A stretch of 64,000 nucleotides of DNA from Seriola aureovittata (taxonomy: Eukaryota; Chordata; Actinopteri; Carangiformes; Carangidae), in NCBI RefSeq assembly GCF_021018895.1, contig NC_079364.1:2846401-2910400 (forward strand). Reading direction: 5' to 3'. The notes under the pieces were generated by a model, which had not been told where the DNA came from, made no database searches, and worked only from the letters and a program-made list of their open reading frames with translations. This document shows, in pieces, positions 48,541 to 59,965 of the stretch. Made by a program: the position numbers and the translations under genes. Within the stretch, counting starts at the first letter, position 1, and each line of letters starts with the position of its first letter.

Positions 48541-49026
48541 ACAATCTTCACCCCTGAATCTTACTTTATATGCACTATGTTACGTCGACTGTCCATTGTG
48601 TTTTATGGTTTCCCAGTCACAATGTTGTGTATGTCACTTTCTGTTTGTCGTGTTATTTCACCAATAAAGTGAATAAAAAATGTAAATGGCTGCCACATGT
48701 GGCCACAAACAGAACGTTCTGTGAAACATGGCCTCAAACAAAAAAAAACAAAACATAGTGAACTGTTGATAGGTGCAGAATAAAAGATGTATTTATCTTA
48801 ATAAAGCAAAAATAAAAGCTCCGTAAAGGTTTGAAAATAACATAATAGGTAAGTTTGTTAAACTCAACAAATGTTTTTAATGCTGTTAAGAACAATTATA
48901 AGAAAGTCAAGAGGCTTTTAGTAACAACAAAACGTATCTACGATGCACTTTTATGTCTTATTAACACATAATAATAATAATAAGCATCTAATAAGGACTT
49001 ATAAAGGCCCTATTACCTATTACCTG
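48310..49026. mobile_element. Candidate non-autonomous element with imperfect inverted ends, holding a CA tract
   Basis: The left end (TTAATGGGTAATAAGACCAT, TATAAGACGCTTATAACATT) matches the reverse complement of the right end (CTTATAAAGGCCCTATTACC) with roughly 75 percent identity over about 33 bp. Both halves are rich in TTAATAAG/CTTATTAA units. The interior carries the CA tract and unique sequence with a 62-codon chance frame. No clear target duplication was found, so the borders are tentative. Confidence 0.4.
48459..48538. repeat. Long (CA)n microsatellite
   Basis: About 40 CA units with a single CG interruption near 48481-48482. It is among the longest pure dinucleotide tracts in the window. 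Confidence 0.96.
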
Positions 49027-49113
49027 ACGTTTACTTCATGGACCTGAATATAAAGCATAGGGCAGTAATACAGTGATACAGTATCCTGGGGTATTTGAAA
49101 AAAAGCAATGTCT

Positions 49114-49149
49114 GTTTCAAAAGTTTGGACACACTTTTCCATTCACTTG
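49114..49149. repeat. Possible Tc1/mariner-like terminal scrap
   Basis: TTTCAAAAGTTTGGACACAC followed by TTTTCCATTCA resembles the wording next to Tc1-like termini in fish (AAGTTTGGACACACCTTCTC, from memory). No transposase remnant follows, so this may be coincidence. Confidence 0.25.
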
Positions 49150-50956
49150 AATGTGAGGAAGCAACTTAATGAGCAACTTAACACGCTGCTTTGGCTTCAA
49201 CATGTTTTTACAAAATAAAAGAAATGCATTTTGGGTGATGAATATGATGCAACTTTATAATTTTTGACAGATTCTTTGTCAACAAGACGGCAGTACCAAA
49301 GGAAAACACCCACTGATGTCATGAATGTTATGAGCATGAGTATATAATAAAGTGACAGTAAATATGTTTATTCAAAGTGGATTGAAATTACCCTTTAAGG
49401 CTGAGGCTTAATAGTAAACATTGCCTTGTTTGTTATGATGTTCTATGTTTTTGAAACGGTGACTTTGAAAGACGCAGCGCTTGTGGATTGGGACACAGCT
49501 CTAAAGAGTCCCGCTGGTTTTCGTCCCAGCTACAGAGAAAACGAGTCGTACTTGAGAATAAATGTAAATGAACCGCCAGGTAAGATGGAAAAGCAGCAGT
49601 TCTGACGGTTTTGAAGACCAACGCTGACAGAAGTCCGTTTCCAGTTCACCGGCACGTTCACACACAACGCAGTTTAAAAGAGTCCAATGTATTTCATTAA
49701 TGGAACCCAACCGTCTTTGGGATTTTGAATAATTTAAGTCATTTTTTTGGCAATGACATGTTTAAGCACTGTGCACAGGCTCTAGAAACCTATTCCCCAA
49801 GCAGAGCATCTGTTTTGTGTTTACCAATGTCACTTTGTCCATGCCTTAAGGCTCGCACATTACTGAGTTACACATTACTCTGCATGGCAGTGGGTTATGG
49901 TGCTATCATCAGGCTTGAAGCTAAACGAATGAAAAGAGGCAACGTGCACCTCCACATTTCTCCCCCCTCACTTTGAGGACAGTATGACAGTAAACCCCGA
50001 ATCTGACCGCACAACTCTGCAGTCAGGTAATCATTAACCACAGAGTACACCTTGAACCTGGGTAAGTACTGCATGTGATTCAGTGACTGAGGCTTGGTAC
50101 TCAGTGACTTCACCTCCATCTGCAGACAAGACTTCATCTCTCACTTAATGCGCTCCTGCGGCTTCCTGCCAACCACGGTTGCCGCCCACTTTGATCTGGG
50201 TTTGGGATTTTCCTCCTCTGTGTGTGTATCTTATTTATCACCAGCAAACACTCCCTTAAACTTCTAATATATATATATATATCAGTCTGATTTAAAACAA
50301 ATGTAAAATATTTCTTGTATGTTGTCACTGCTGCTGTACACATGCAGCTCTGACTTTATTAAGGTCCATGTTGTCACCATGTTTTTCATACAGACTGTTC
50401 GCTGTGCGCTCTTGTCCTACGGTGAGAAAGAAGGAACCGTCTTCTTTCTCCCATTTTATTGTGGTGTCAGTGAATATATTGGTGCATGCCAACTAACTAA
50501 TTAACTGACTGTGCCACAGCAGGCGGCTGGTGTGCTCCTAAAACAAACGCCATCTATAAGAAACAACATTTTCTTTTTTTTCCTTCTTTTTAATAATTGA
50601 TGATTTTGAACAAGTGTGTATCTGACTCAGTTGATTTTTCCACAGATTCTCAACGTTTGTGAGTTTTATGTTCCAGCTCTCTCTTTTTTTTTTTAATGAA
50701 TTCAGGAATGTCAGAGGAAAAACAATACGGATTCCACTGAGCTTCAGAGACATGCTCTGTTGTTCGAGAATGTCAGGGTTTGCTGAAGTGTTATGAAATT
50801 CAATTTTTGACTTAAGAAGAAACAGAAAAAAAAAATCCTTTGAACTCTCTAAGAATCTTAATGATGGACTCAAGCAGGTACACCTGAATAAATGTTTACT
50901 GTATATCAAGCGGCAAAAATGAAGCCAAGATGAAAGTGAGAAAAGCTGCAGTTCTT
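49150..50956. other. Unique sequence without recognisable gene
   Basis: A short (AT)n tract lies at 50266-50282. Open frames (49725-49976, 49895-50137, 50538-50909) lack domains and overlap antisense. Confidence 0.4.
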
Positions 50957-51398
50957 CTAACGACCACTAGAGTCTGGCTCCAACAGTGAGTCAGTCCCCA
51001 TAGACTCACATGTTAAAATGTCCGAATTTACAGCAGAAATAAACATGTTTACAGCCTGGTACAAAAACTGTTTTGTCTTCTAGAGCTAATTTCCTCCTTC
51101 ATGACACCTGTTTATATAACTCACCTGTTTACATTTTATTAAGGGCTAAAGTTATGGAGAATTGTGGGCGTGGCTTTGCATGACAGGTGGGTGAGCGTAT
51201 GCTTGTACTGCAGTCTTGACTCAGCACACGTTCCACCGCTTTGAACATTTTTTGGATTAACTAGGAGTTAGGGGGCGGAGCCAAACACTGCCAAGATGGC
51301 GACGGTGGGGCAGCTCACTCTGAGCTTCAAAACCGCTCTTCAGACGCCTGTGTTTGACGTCACAGAGGCTGCCTCCACCTTTATTTACAGTCTATGTG
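50957..51398 (+). mobile_element. 442-bp interspersed repeat with promoter-like motifs
   Basis: Begins CTAACGACCACTAGAGTCTG and contains GTCAGTCCCCATAGACTCAC, CAGAAATAAACATGTTTACA, CAGCCTGGTACAAAAACTGT, GGGCTAAAGTTATGGAGAAT and GGGCGTGGC. It ends with CACCTTTATTTACAGTCTAT. I recall this as a widespread percomorph repeat. It carries a GC box (GGGGGCGGAGCC, 51271-51282), a CCAAGATGGCGACGG YY1/initiator-like sequence (51291-51305) and a full CRE palindrome TGACGTCA (51355-51362). A 92-codon frame starts at the ATG in that motif (51296), but I recognise no protein. Confidence 0.6.
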
Positions 51399-52528
51399 TC
51401 ACACAGGTTGGATTTAATACTGTGGCTTTAAAACTTCCACAGTATATTTCCCAAGCTGGAACGATGTTATTTTCCTCCATGTTGTTGACATTACAGTTAA
51501 TCCGTCTGAAACCTCCTCTGTGGGTGTGTGGTGCTGGTGTGTCAGTGCTGTCGATGTTCAGGGCACATCGATGAGAGTCTCTTTGTCTGATCAGTCTGCC
51601 ACAGGACACTGAGTGAATAGACAAGTGCTTATTGTACAATGCATCTCAACAAGAAAGTGCAGATGTTGCTGTGTTTTGCCTTAAACCTTCCTTTGTGTTT
51701 GCACAAAACCACAGCAGGTGCACGACCACAAGAACGGCCTTTTCTTCCCCAAGACGTTTGAGCACAGCGGGAGATGCCACTCTGGTTCTCAGTTTCACAA
51801 ATCGAACATGAGAAAATATAACGAAGGTGGAGTAGTGACAGGAACGGAGGCCACTTTAATGCAGATTGATCCACGGAGACCGGAATGCAAATCATTACTA
51901 ATCAAATTGTTTACTACACCATGAATGGCAAGTGCTGTGCATGAGGGACACTGGCAGGCAGCAGGAAAAGAGAATTGATTGTGGATTCATTGCTGCAACA
52001 CAATGTGAAAATTTCCCAATTAATGGGATAAAAACAAAATAAAAGTAAGACTGAAAACACCAACATCAGCCTCACTGAGACGTTAAAAGTCATCTGTTTG
52101 TTCATTTTGCTTTTTTTCCAAAAGAAATTTTGATATATGAAAAAAAAAGAAGTGGAACATTAAAGAAATCATCTGCTAAGTTTTAAAAACAAAACACAAC
52201 TACTGTTAAAATGTACATTGTTCTTTCTATTGTGTTTTTTTCTCGCCTTGCGTCTTGTGTTGATAGAGAACAGCAGGAAATGCCTCTGGGAAACGCCTTT
52301 GACTTCAATAACATGTAACGCTTTATGTAGAACAATTTCACTACATTAATTCTTAAGCAGAACACCATTATTTTGTTCTGCTTTGAATCAGTGACACAGT
52401 CCACTGTTGTATTACATTAAAAAAAACAGCTATTGTGAGACTCTCTCGCTGAATATCTGGCAAAGTCAAAGTCAAATCTGCCCATTTGTTGGGATCTCTT
52501 CTGAAATATTCTTGTATTCTTGTGCAAA

Positions 52529-52530
<2 letters not shown>
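51399..52530. other. Stretch without recognisable gene
   Basis: Unique sequence. Short open frames on both strands at 51629-51924 have no domain. A-rich run at 52139-52150. Confidence 0.4.

Positions 52531-52576
<46 letters not shown>
52531..52576. repeat. (GT)n microsatellite
   Basis: Twenty-three GT units, uninterrupted. Confidence 0.96.
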
Positions 52577-52577
<1 letters not shown>

Positions 52578-54120
52578 TAAAAATGGATCTCTGCCACTTG
52601 GAATGCAAGACAGTTGCTCAGTTACACAGTATTGCACAGCATTGAAATGAGATGCATTGTTTTGCCGTGCCATCTGCCACCGCCAAACAGGTGTGACTCA
52701 ATTCAATAATATGATGAGGGAGGCAGTTACGCACAGGCTTTGGCAGGGCATTGAATATTGCATAGTATAGGTGATGCTGGCACACTGGATATTAGATTTT
52801 AGCAGATTGGTTGCCTTCCTCCCGGAATGTGATGGCGGCGTCGCGTCTCTTCATCACACTGTATCACTTGCTGTGCTTTGTTTGTGCGTCTTTGTTGTCG
52901 AAACTTCGCTGCACAGTTGAATCGTTTCGATCTGTTGTTGGTTGTCAGACACCGTTCTCGGTTACTGTACATCAGCATGAATGATGCACTACAGAGGAGC
53001 CGCTCTGTATTTTTCTATTTGACAACAAATCACATGAAAAGCCAAGTTTTCATATCAAAGACCTCAATCATAAATTACTAAGTTCTACTAACAAGTTTAA
53101 TATCGCTCGATGTTTTGTGCAATGGAGATCCATCGAAAACGATCAAAAACACAGTTCCTTCATTACCATAACCATGGGCGGTGTGGTTTAATTTGAGTCC
53201 TGGATCCACGTCATCAACAGGGTTGTAAATACTCAGTGCACCAATTTAATATGCGGCAGAAAACAGCCCCCCCATCAAACGTATTTATTGACTCATGTTT
53301 GTGCCCGGCTGATTTAGAAAATGAAACCACGTACAGAATTTGGGACCTGAAGATTTACATGTTCAGTGTGAACAAATGGGCTCGTGTCACAGACGGGGAG
53401 GGACAATCAGAAAGTCTCGAGAGACGGACTAACAGACGCTTAATTTGTTGTTGTCATTGGATTTGCTGACGATAAGAAATCTTCTCTTTTTTACGACTGT
53501 TCCCCCAATTAACTGAGCGATCTTTTTCTTGCGGGGCCAAAGAAGAAGAAGAAGAAGAAGAAGAAGAAGAAGAAGAAGAAGAAGAGGAATTCACTGGAGC
53601 GTGGAGTGAAATGTTGAACTGTTATTATTTCCATATAAATTAAAGTGATGCTCACCTGCTGCGGCTCCGGCAGCTTTTTACTTTCCGGAGCCGTGTCCTC
53701 CGTCTGGTTCTGGAAGCAGTCGCCTCCAGTCTACAGGAGTGAGAGGGGAAAGTGTCTCAGTGCAGTGAAGAGAAAACATGCTGCAAACTTCCCAACTGTG
53801 TTTATTCAAAGACAACACGAGATGAGCGCAGCCATATCAGCGACATTAATATACCCTTTTGAATTTCACATAAAAGTTAACAGGCATTTCATTGACCACT
53901 TTTACAACCACAGGAGCATCCAATTAACTTTCTCATTTGTTTTATGACAGTAATCAAGAGCAGAATTGATAAATTCAAGATTGATAATTGCGAAAGTAAT
54001 TTACTTAGCAAGAAAACCCCGAACATTGGTTGCTTCTCATGAAGATTTTTTTTTTTTACAGCACCATGATGAACTGAATTGCCTTCGGTTTTGGAAACAC
54101 TGATCAAAAAAAAAAAAAAA
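52577..54120. other. Unique sequence without recognisable gene
   Basis: Plus-strand open frames at 53236-53469 and 53645-53947 have no recognisable domain. The 53225-53470 part (CAGTGCACCAATTTAATATG, ATGAAACCACGTACAGAATT, GTGTGAACAAATGGGCTCG) vaguely resembles a fish repeat, but I cannot place it. Confidence 0.35.
53541..53586. repeat. (GAA)n trinucleotide repeat
   Basis: About 15 GAA/AAG units on the plus strand. A purine-only tract of this kind can form triplex structures. Confidence 0.95.
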
Positions 54121-54238
54121 CAAGCAATTTCAAGATGTCACCTTGAGCTCTCAGACGTTGTGTCGGGCATTTTTCTGCATTTTCTGGCATTTATTTCAAA
54201 AGTAATCAATACTGAAAATAATCAATAGTTGCAGCCCT
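54121..54238 (+). mobile_element. Right end of the GTTGCAGC-ended interspersed family
   Basis: CAAGCAATTTCAAGATGTCA, CCTTGAGCTCTCAGACGTTG, GGGCATTTTTCTGCATTTTC and AAAATAATCAATAGTTGCAG-CCC keep the right terminus of the family. An A run precedes it. Confidence 0.65.
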
Positions 54239-55485
54239 GCAGGGTGTCGGCTTCTTTTACAGAACTGTTCGTGTGGCTGCAAGCGATGTCAATCATTTCC
54301 CTGCTGTGATAAACTCGAAACCGTTTTCAGCCCACGGTAATAACTTTACTTTCTTTTGTGACACTGCTGCAAATTCAGGGCCGAAATATACCAGAGCTTT
54401 ATACAGGATGAACACGACAAAGTCCATTAATTACTCCTCTCTAATCTTATTAGGTCAATCGTGAATGATTTGTTGGCAGCACCTGCCGCACACAGAGTGT
54501 TTGGATGCGTCTAATCACAGGAAGGACGGGTGACGGACGAAGGATGCTTCACGTCACTATGAGACGACACGGAGCCTAATGCGTTTTATATAAAACAAAA
54601 CATTTCACAGAGTTAAGCATGACATTTCATTTTTAGACCGGAGCACAGACTGCGAGCTGTACGCACTCATACCAACTGTCTCTCCTCATTTCCTCCCAGC
54701 CTGCAGGGAGAGGAGGACAGGGGGAGATGTGCTGGTGTTCGCCAGCAAACACAATATCGGAGTCTCTGTTTCAAATATGTCTCTGTACCAGAATGTTTCT
54801 CCTCTTGCTGCAGGATTTTTACAACCCTGCCAAAATTATATAATCAATTACAGGACACCGGCGAACATTGTTTTTGGCACGATTACATTAAGGAGCAATC
54901 TCTTTGACACAGTTTCCACAGAGGCTAATTTCCTCTTTGGGTGGCATCCCTCTGTAGTCCCCAGTCTCCTGTGGTCCATCCATTTATATCTGTAATAGTT
55001 CTTGATAGTCACTTGTCAGAAATCCTTATGGAGCGTGTTCGCTTCCCCTGTTTTCGTCAAATCCACTTGGTTTTGACAAGGCTGGAGATGCTCGTTCTCC
55101 TCAGTAACTGACAACTCACAGTTGCCTGGATCTCACAGAAGAGCTAGTCTGTTTCTATAAGGTACCAAAGTCCTTCACTAAAAATCTGAATAGGAGAGGT
55201 CAGAGACTCCCTCTTGCTTTCCTCCCTCAGTAACTGCTTTCAAAGTGTCGCCCTCACATGTTCCCGAGAAGCTCCTGAGTGTCGGGTGATGTTTGCACCG
55301 GGCAGGTGCCGCTGTGATTGAAAGGCTCCTCGAAATGAGTGTGAATATGTAAATTTCATCTTCACTTCAGCTTCACTACGCCATGCAGTTACAGCTGCAA
55401 CGCATCGCTGGACTCACTGTTAGTGAGATGTAAGGCTGCAACAGACAGACGTTTATATCACGGTGGATGTGTCGGGTTGTTTTGT
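54239..55485. other. Unique sequence without recognisable gene
   Basis: Balanced composition at 54270-54470 with TCCATTAATTACTCC could be a conserved non-coding element, untested. Open frames at 54273-54464 and 54729-54995 lack domains. Confidence 0.35.
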
Positions 55486-55640
55486 TGTTTACGTCCCTTT
55501 TCTCAGGAACGCCACCAGGGATTTCCTTTGAGTTTGCCACAAACGTTCACTCGGACTCAAGGATGAACTGACCAAATTTAGCTGGTCAAAGATCAAAGGT
55601 CAAGGTCACCGTGACAACTCCAGGCTCCGTGCGCTGTCAC
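55486..55640 (+). mobile_element. Interspersed repeat carrying AGGTCA repeats (copy 3, diverged)
   Basis: CACTCGGACTCAAGGATGAA, CTGACCAAATTTAGCTGGTC and AAAGATCAAAGGTCAAGGTC parallel the core of copies 1 and 2 (20.9 and 27.0 kb). Two AGGTCA half-sites are immediately adjacent at 55597-55608, without the one-base spacer seen in the other copies. Confidence 0.5.
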
Positions 55641-55711
55641 GAACACGGCTTATCTTTCTGGATTTTAGCCTCCATGCTTCATGGACGTGCAGCTTTTTAT
55701 ACCTTGTTACC

Positions 55712-55868
55712 ACAGCTGCAAACATAGATTATTATTGTTATCAAATAATCTGTCGCTTAATTTTCGGATTTAACCAATTCATCAGTTAGTCTTTAAAACA
55801 TGGAAAACAGCAAAAGAAATTCCTAATTATAAGTTTCCTGTTTCCTTGTGTTTAATGTTTTGTCCGAA
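55712..55868 (-). mobile_element. Fragment of the GTTGCAGC-ended interspersed family
   Basis: CAGCTGCAAACATAGATTAT, AAATAATCTGTCGCTTAATT, CAATTCATCAGTTAGTCTTT and AAAACATGGAAAACAGCAAA match the left half of the family; TGTTTAATGTTTTGTCCGAA follows. Confidence 0.55.
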
Positions 55869-57083
55869 AAGTTATCTCATGTGCTCTTTTTACTCTGCTG
55901 CCTTTAGAAAATGACTTCAACAGCAGATGATCAAAATAGTCAGTTTCACCAAGGCTGTGGGGGAGATCTTTTCACAGTTTGTCTTCAGATTACTTCTTCT
56001 GCCTGACCAACAGTCTAAACCTCAAAAATAATCAAGCTAAAATTAAATCAAGAAGATTGAAGCAACACAAGTCTTCACATTTGAAAATCATGAAATGGCA
56101 AAAATGACTTGATCATCCAACTTTATGTGGAGTGATTTACCGTTGATTGATAAATAGACCATCGCTTTTAGCACCAGTGAGATTTTAGTCGTGAGGGGAA
56201 TAACATCTTCAACAAAAATGAAACTATTAAAGTTGAACTAGATAAAAAAACTATGAAGTAAAGATTGTATCCTTGAGCTGAAACTTGCAGCAGTTCTTGG
56301 ATAAAGTTTGCCGGTTAATGAACCTCATGAAGACACTTGGAGTAGCGGTGGCTTGTTTGATTTCTGATGAGGGACCTGAGCATGAATTGAGTGAACAGAA
56401 GAACCTCATGGATACGGGCCCTCAGGTCACACAGGCCATTACAGTTTAATTACTCTAAAGGCTCACCTTTTCCATCTGGCACTCTTTAACTCCGCCACTC
56501 TCTCTCCTCATTACGCCAGTGTTCATGGGTGATTTACTGGCTGTGACAATTCTCTGAACTCGAGAGATATCCTGTTGGAAAAAAAAAAAAAAAGAGAGAG
56601 AGAACATTTCAAATTGGGGTTAAAAATAAAAAGCATAAATGGCTTGTTGATGCAGCTGTGGCCCTGGGGTTCTCGAAAAGTAAACAGTTCTGACTCAAAG
56701 GTTCATAACTGTTTAATTTATACTACATTTAAACTAATTCAGCTTATTTATTTGTAGTGAATAAATTATGGTTGGAATGACTATTTCATAACAGGCAGCA
56801 GGAAGGGCGAAAGGAATGGAGTGCTACAAACTAAAAAGAGAATTATTGAAATACTAGGCTTGAAGGTGAGCCTACTAATATTCAACCGTCACGTATTCAG
56901 CACTGAGATCAAAACCTTCCTTAGTATTAATATCTCTGCACAAATAGTTTCAGTTTGAACTAGTGCAGGTCAAAGCGAGACTCGTCGTCCGCACCACCAC
57001 ACCCGATGTTTCTTTTACAAAGTAAAACAGTTCTCATCTAATACTAGCAAATACTGTGATTATCCATGTATGTTTGGTCAGTT
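55869..57083. other. Stretch without recognisable gene
   Basis: Unique AT-rich sequence with an A run at 56579-56592 followed by a short GA run. No domain-bearing frame. Confidence 0.4.
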
Positions 57084-57205
57084 ATGCTAGCAGCTGCATG
57101 AGGCTGCAACTTCAGTTCTCTAAGCTAAATGCTAACATGCGCACAAAGACAATGCTGATGTCTTCTTAGTTTACCCTGCTAACATGCTAACATGCAAGTG
57201 GGCCG
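57084..57205. mobile_element. Left part of a GCTAACATGC-containing interspersed repeat
   Basis: TATGCTAGCAGCTGCATGAG, AAGCTAAATGCTAACATGCG and the doubled GCTAACATGCTAACATGC (57178-57195) are typical of a fish repeat whose right part carries CACAAAGTACAGCTGAGGCT (from memory). That right part is found at 57655-57880. Confidence 0.5.
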
Positions 57206-57654
57206 ACAAATCATTTGGAAATCAGTACAATTTAGTGAAAAGATGTAATTGCAAAATATATATACATACATATACATATATTAATAATGTTTTTAAATGA
57301 AACGATCGTCATAAATATTTAAAAACTGTTTCTTTTCTTCTCGTGTTTCAGGCCTATCACTATGTTGTCGCTGGCTGGACCACATCGTCTCCCTGGATCA
57401 CATCCAGGGCAAAAACTGGAATATCAAACTGGATAGCTGTTTAGCAACAGGAAGAATTAAAATGAAAGAGAGTCAGGAGACAGGTGGTGAATTGAGAGGT
57501 GATCGCTCCCCCGTCAAACAAAGAAAATTTGAAATGTGCATCCCTTATCATTAAAATAAAAAGTGCTCTGAGAACATGTTATTTGGCCTCTGTGCTGTAA
57601 TGCGGTCGGATGTGGGCTGAAGTGGGCCGAAGGTCGTTGATTGCATTGCTGGCT
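57206..57654. other. Segment between two repeat halves, with an exon-like frame
   Basis: A pyrimidine tract ending CTTCTCGTGTTTCAG (to 57351) is followed by a frame open from 57352 to a TAA at about 57554. It includes WLDHIVSLDHIQGKNWNIKL, and possible donors GAG|GTGATC and CAG|GTGGTG lie near 57482-57499. I recognise no protein family. It may be a real small exon, or chance sequence inserted between the repeat parts. Confidence 0.2.
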
Positions 57655-57880
57655 CATAACAGAAAACACAAAGTACAGCTGAGGCTGATGGGACTGTCAT
57701 TAGTTCTGCAGGTATTTGGCCACAAACCACAATAATGGATAATAATTGTTTTCTCCTCATGAAGGCGTTAGATGGAAAGTCAGGGGTTAACCAAAGTGAC
57801 GACAACTCTTCCCACAGGGGAACATGAACACGCCTACAAAGTTTCCTGGCACTCCGAACCGGTAGTTGTTGACTCAGACC
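57655..57880 (+). mobile_element. Right part of the GCTAACATGC-containing interspersed repeat
   Basis: GAAAACACAAAGTACAGCTG, AGGCTGATGGGACTGTCATT, CTGCAGGTATTTGGCCACAA, GCGTTAGATGGAAAGTCAGG, CAGGGGAACATGAACACGCC and GGTAGTTGTTGACTCAGACC follow the order of a familiar non-coding fish repeat. Confidence 0.6.
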
Positions 57881-59399
57881 AGTGTTTCCATCCAGAGAGC
57901 CGGACTGGGAACATCCTTAAAAATGTACATGACGTGTCTCCAAAGCTGTTTTGTCACCAGGTTATGAGACAATGATATTTATAATATTGGGCATTAACCT
58001 TTCCAATATGGCTGAAAGTGGAAATTAAAAGTTGAAGAGCATCCAGATCCCCGTCATCTTTTGTTTAGCGTTGCTCTGCTCTGATTTTGGCTTGAAATAA
58101 ATTGGAAATGTACAGCCGAGCTCCAGCTGACGAGGAGGTCCCAGGCTGATGTCTGTATAAACGAACACAGATCTGCTCCGAGTCAAAAGTAATTCCAGCA
58201 GCAGCACATGATGGACAACGATGTTTCGGTGAAGCGACCCACTGCAAAAACAGTAAAAAAAAAAAAGAACGAAAAAAAAAGCAATGTGGAGATAGTGGGA
58301 GGAGAACAAGATGGACAGTCTGAGATGAAAAAGGTTCTCTCTGGAGTTGGAAGAGCTAATCTATATCACTACCACCTGAAATGATGTTCGTATGAAAAAA
58401 CATGACTCCGGGAGGGTTGATGTGCTTAGAACCAGTGGTGTAAGAAATGCTCTACGCTACAGCCCAAAAAGTAGTAAATAAAAACTATAGATTTCATCAC
58501 TGGCACAAAACAGAAGACATCATTGGAATACTGATGAGTAACGGCACAGCTGTATTGAACCTAACCGGACACTCACCATTCCTCGCAGGAAAGTGGCTTC
58601 TGTCCTCAAACAGCCCCGAGTATAAATAGATCCGTGTTTCTCATTATCTCAAATAAACTGGTAATGTGGTTTAAAAAAAAAAAAAACGCCAGAGCCTGCA
58701 TAATATTTCCGAGCACTTCTGAGTCATTTCTCTGCGCTTGCTGGCAGTGAGATACAATCTCTCCGACTATGTTTATTTCAAAGCGTGACTTCATCAGAAA
58801 TGACCATGGTAAAAGGGCTGGGTCACGGCTGTAATCAGACTTTTCTAATTATATTAGAAATGTAGAACCCGGTTGCTGTGCTGTCTTCATACACAGTAGT
58901 TGAGGCTGTTATTTGCAGATCTTGTCATGTCTTTATGTGAGTGGGCTTCACTGATAAACTGCACTGCATTAGCTTCTCCACACACGGACACGTACCGCAC
59001 CGTATTCTTCGCCGGCACACTCTCTGACAGTTCCCTGAATCCGCCGCCTCTAAGCCGCACACAGTGTGGCGGAGCATGTTCTGCTTGACCCTCTCAAACA
59101 GGAAATGTTGACATTACTTAGAGCCAGCTCAAGCTTTCAGCCACAATGAGGTGCAAACCGCTCACAGCTCCAGCAACAGGCGACTCGTAAAGTCGGCCGC
59201 TTGTACTTGGAACAAAACCTGTGCGGGCGAACTGCGGCGCTGATCTGTCGGCCCGTGGCTCACGTCCCGGTTCAGACAAAGATTCAGCGACAGAAAAAGC
59301 CGACCTGTCATCTGACGTGTGTTCTGATGTATCTCCACGTTTCCACGCAACAATCACATGTTTTCCTTTTACTAAGCACCTATTACATGGACAGCCTGT
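57881..59399. other. Unique sequence with a CpG-rich zone
   Basis: A-rich runs lie at 58254-58281 and 58671-58686. From about 58980 to 59290 CpG is dense (about ten in 58983-59075 and about thirteen in 59155-59280). No gene, first exon or TATA-like context could be tied to it; a distal regulatory element or small CpG island is possible. Confidence 0.35.
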
Positions 59400-59965
59400 T
59401 TCACTACAAATACTTCAAATTCTACTCATTTACTTTGAAACTTTCATAGATACTTTAAATAGAAAAACTAAGAGTACTCGCTTCTTTTAACGGACATGTT
59501 ACTCTGACGTCAGATTGTTACGACGGATGCATTTTACTGTTGTAGCTGCTCAAAGTGGAGCTGGTTTTATCCACTTTATTTACAGTTCAGTCCAGCGGCT
59601 TCCATCAAAAGGTCACAGGAGGAATCTGCGGGTCGTTTGACGATCAATGGGAGAGGAGAGAAAAAGAAACAAAAGCTCTGGTTCAAATTTATATAAATTT
59701 TTGGGACTTTTCTCTAATCTTTGTGAATTATTGGATAATGTTACTCTCCAGGCCTTAAGCAATTATTCAAATGAAACCATGTGAGAAGCTCAGAGGGAGG
59801 ATGTCTTTTTGGTTGCTAACGACTCAGGACAGGAACCACTGGATTAATATATTACAGTTTACTGTATTTTAAAGAGCTGTTTAAACACACAAAGTAAACA
59901 CCTCAGATGTGTACTGAGGAACGTTACTCGAGTAAATGTACTTAGTTACATTGCACCGCTGCACA
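59400..59965. mobile_element. Possible hAT-like interspersed repeat
   Basis: The right end ACGTTACTCGAGTAAATGTA, then CTTAGTTACATTGCACC, resembles a familiar fish element end (GAGTAAATGTACTTAGTTAC, from memory). The left part (CTACTCATTTACTTTGAAAC, AGAGTACTCG) also has ACTC-ATTTAC wording. Internal sequence and borders are uncertain, and no transposase is seen. Confidence 0.35.

Noticed and set aside
53236..53947. Two consecutive plus-strand frames as exons of one gene
   Set aside because: A GAA microsatellite lies between them, no convincing acceptor/donor pair joins them, and no domain is recognised; part resembles a repeat.
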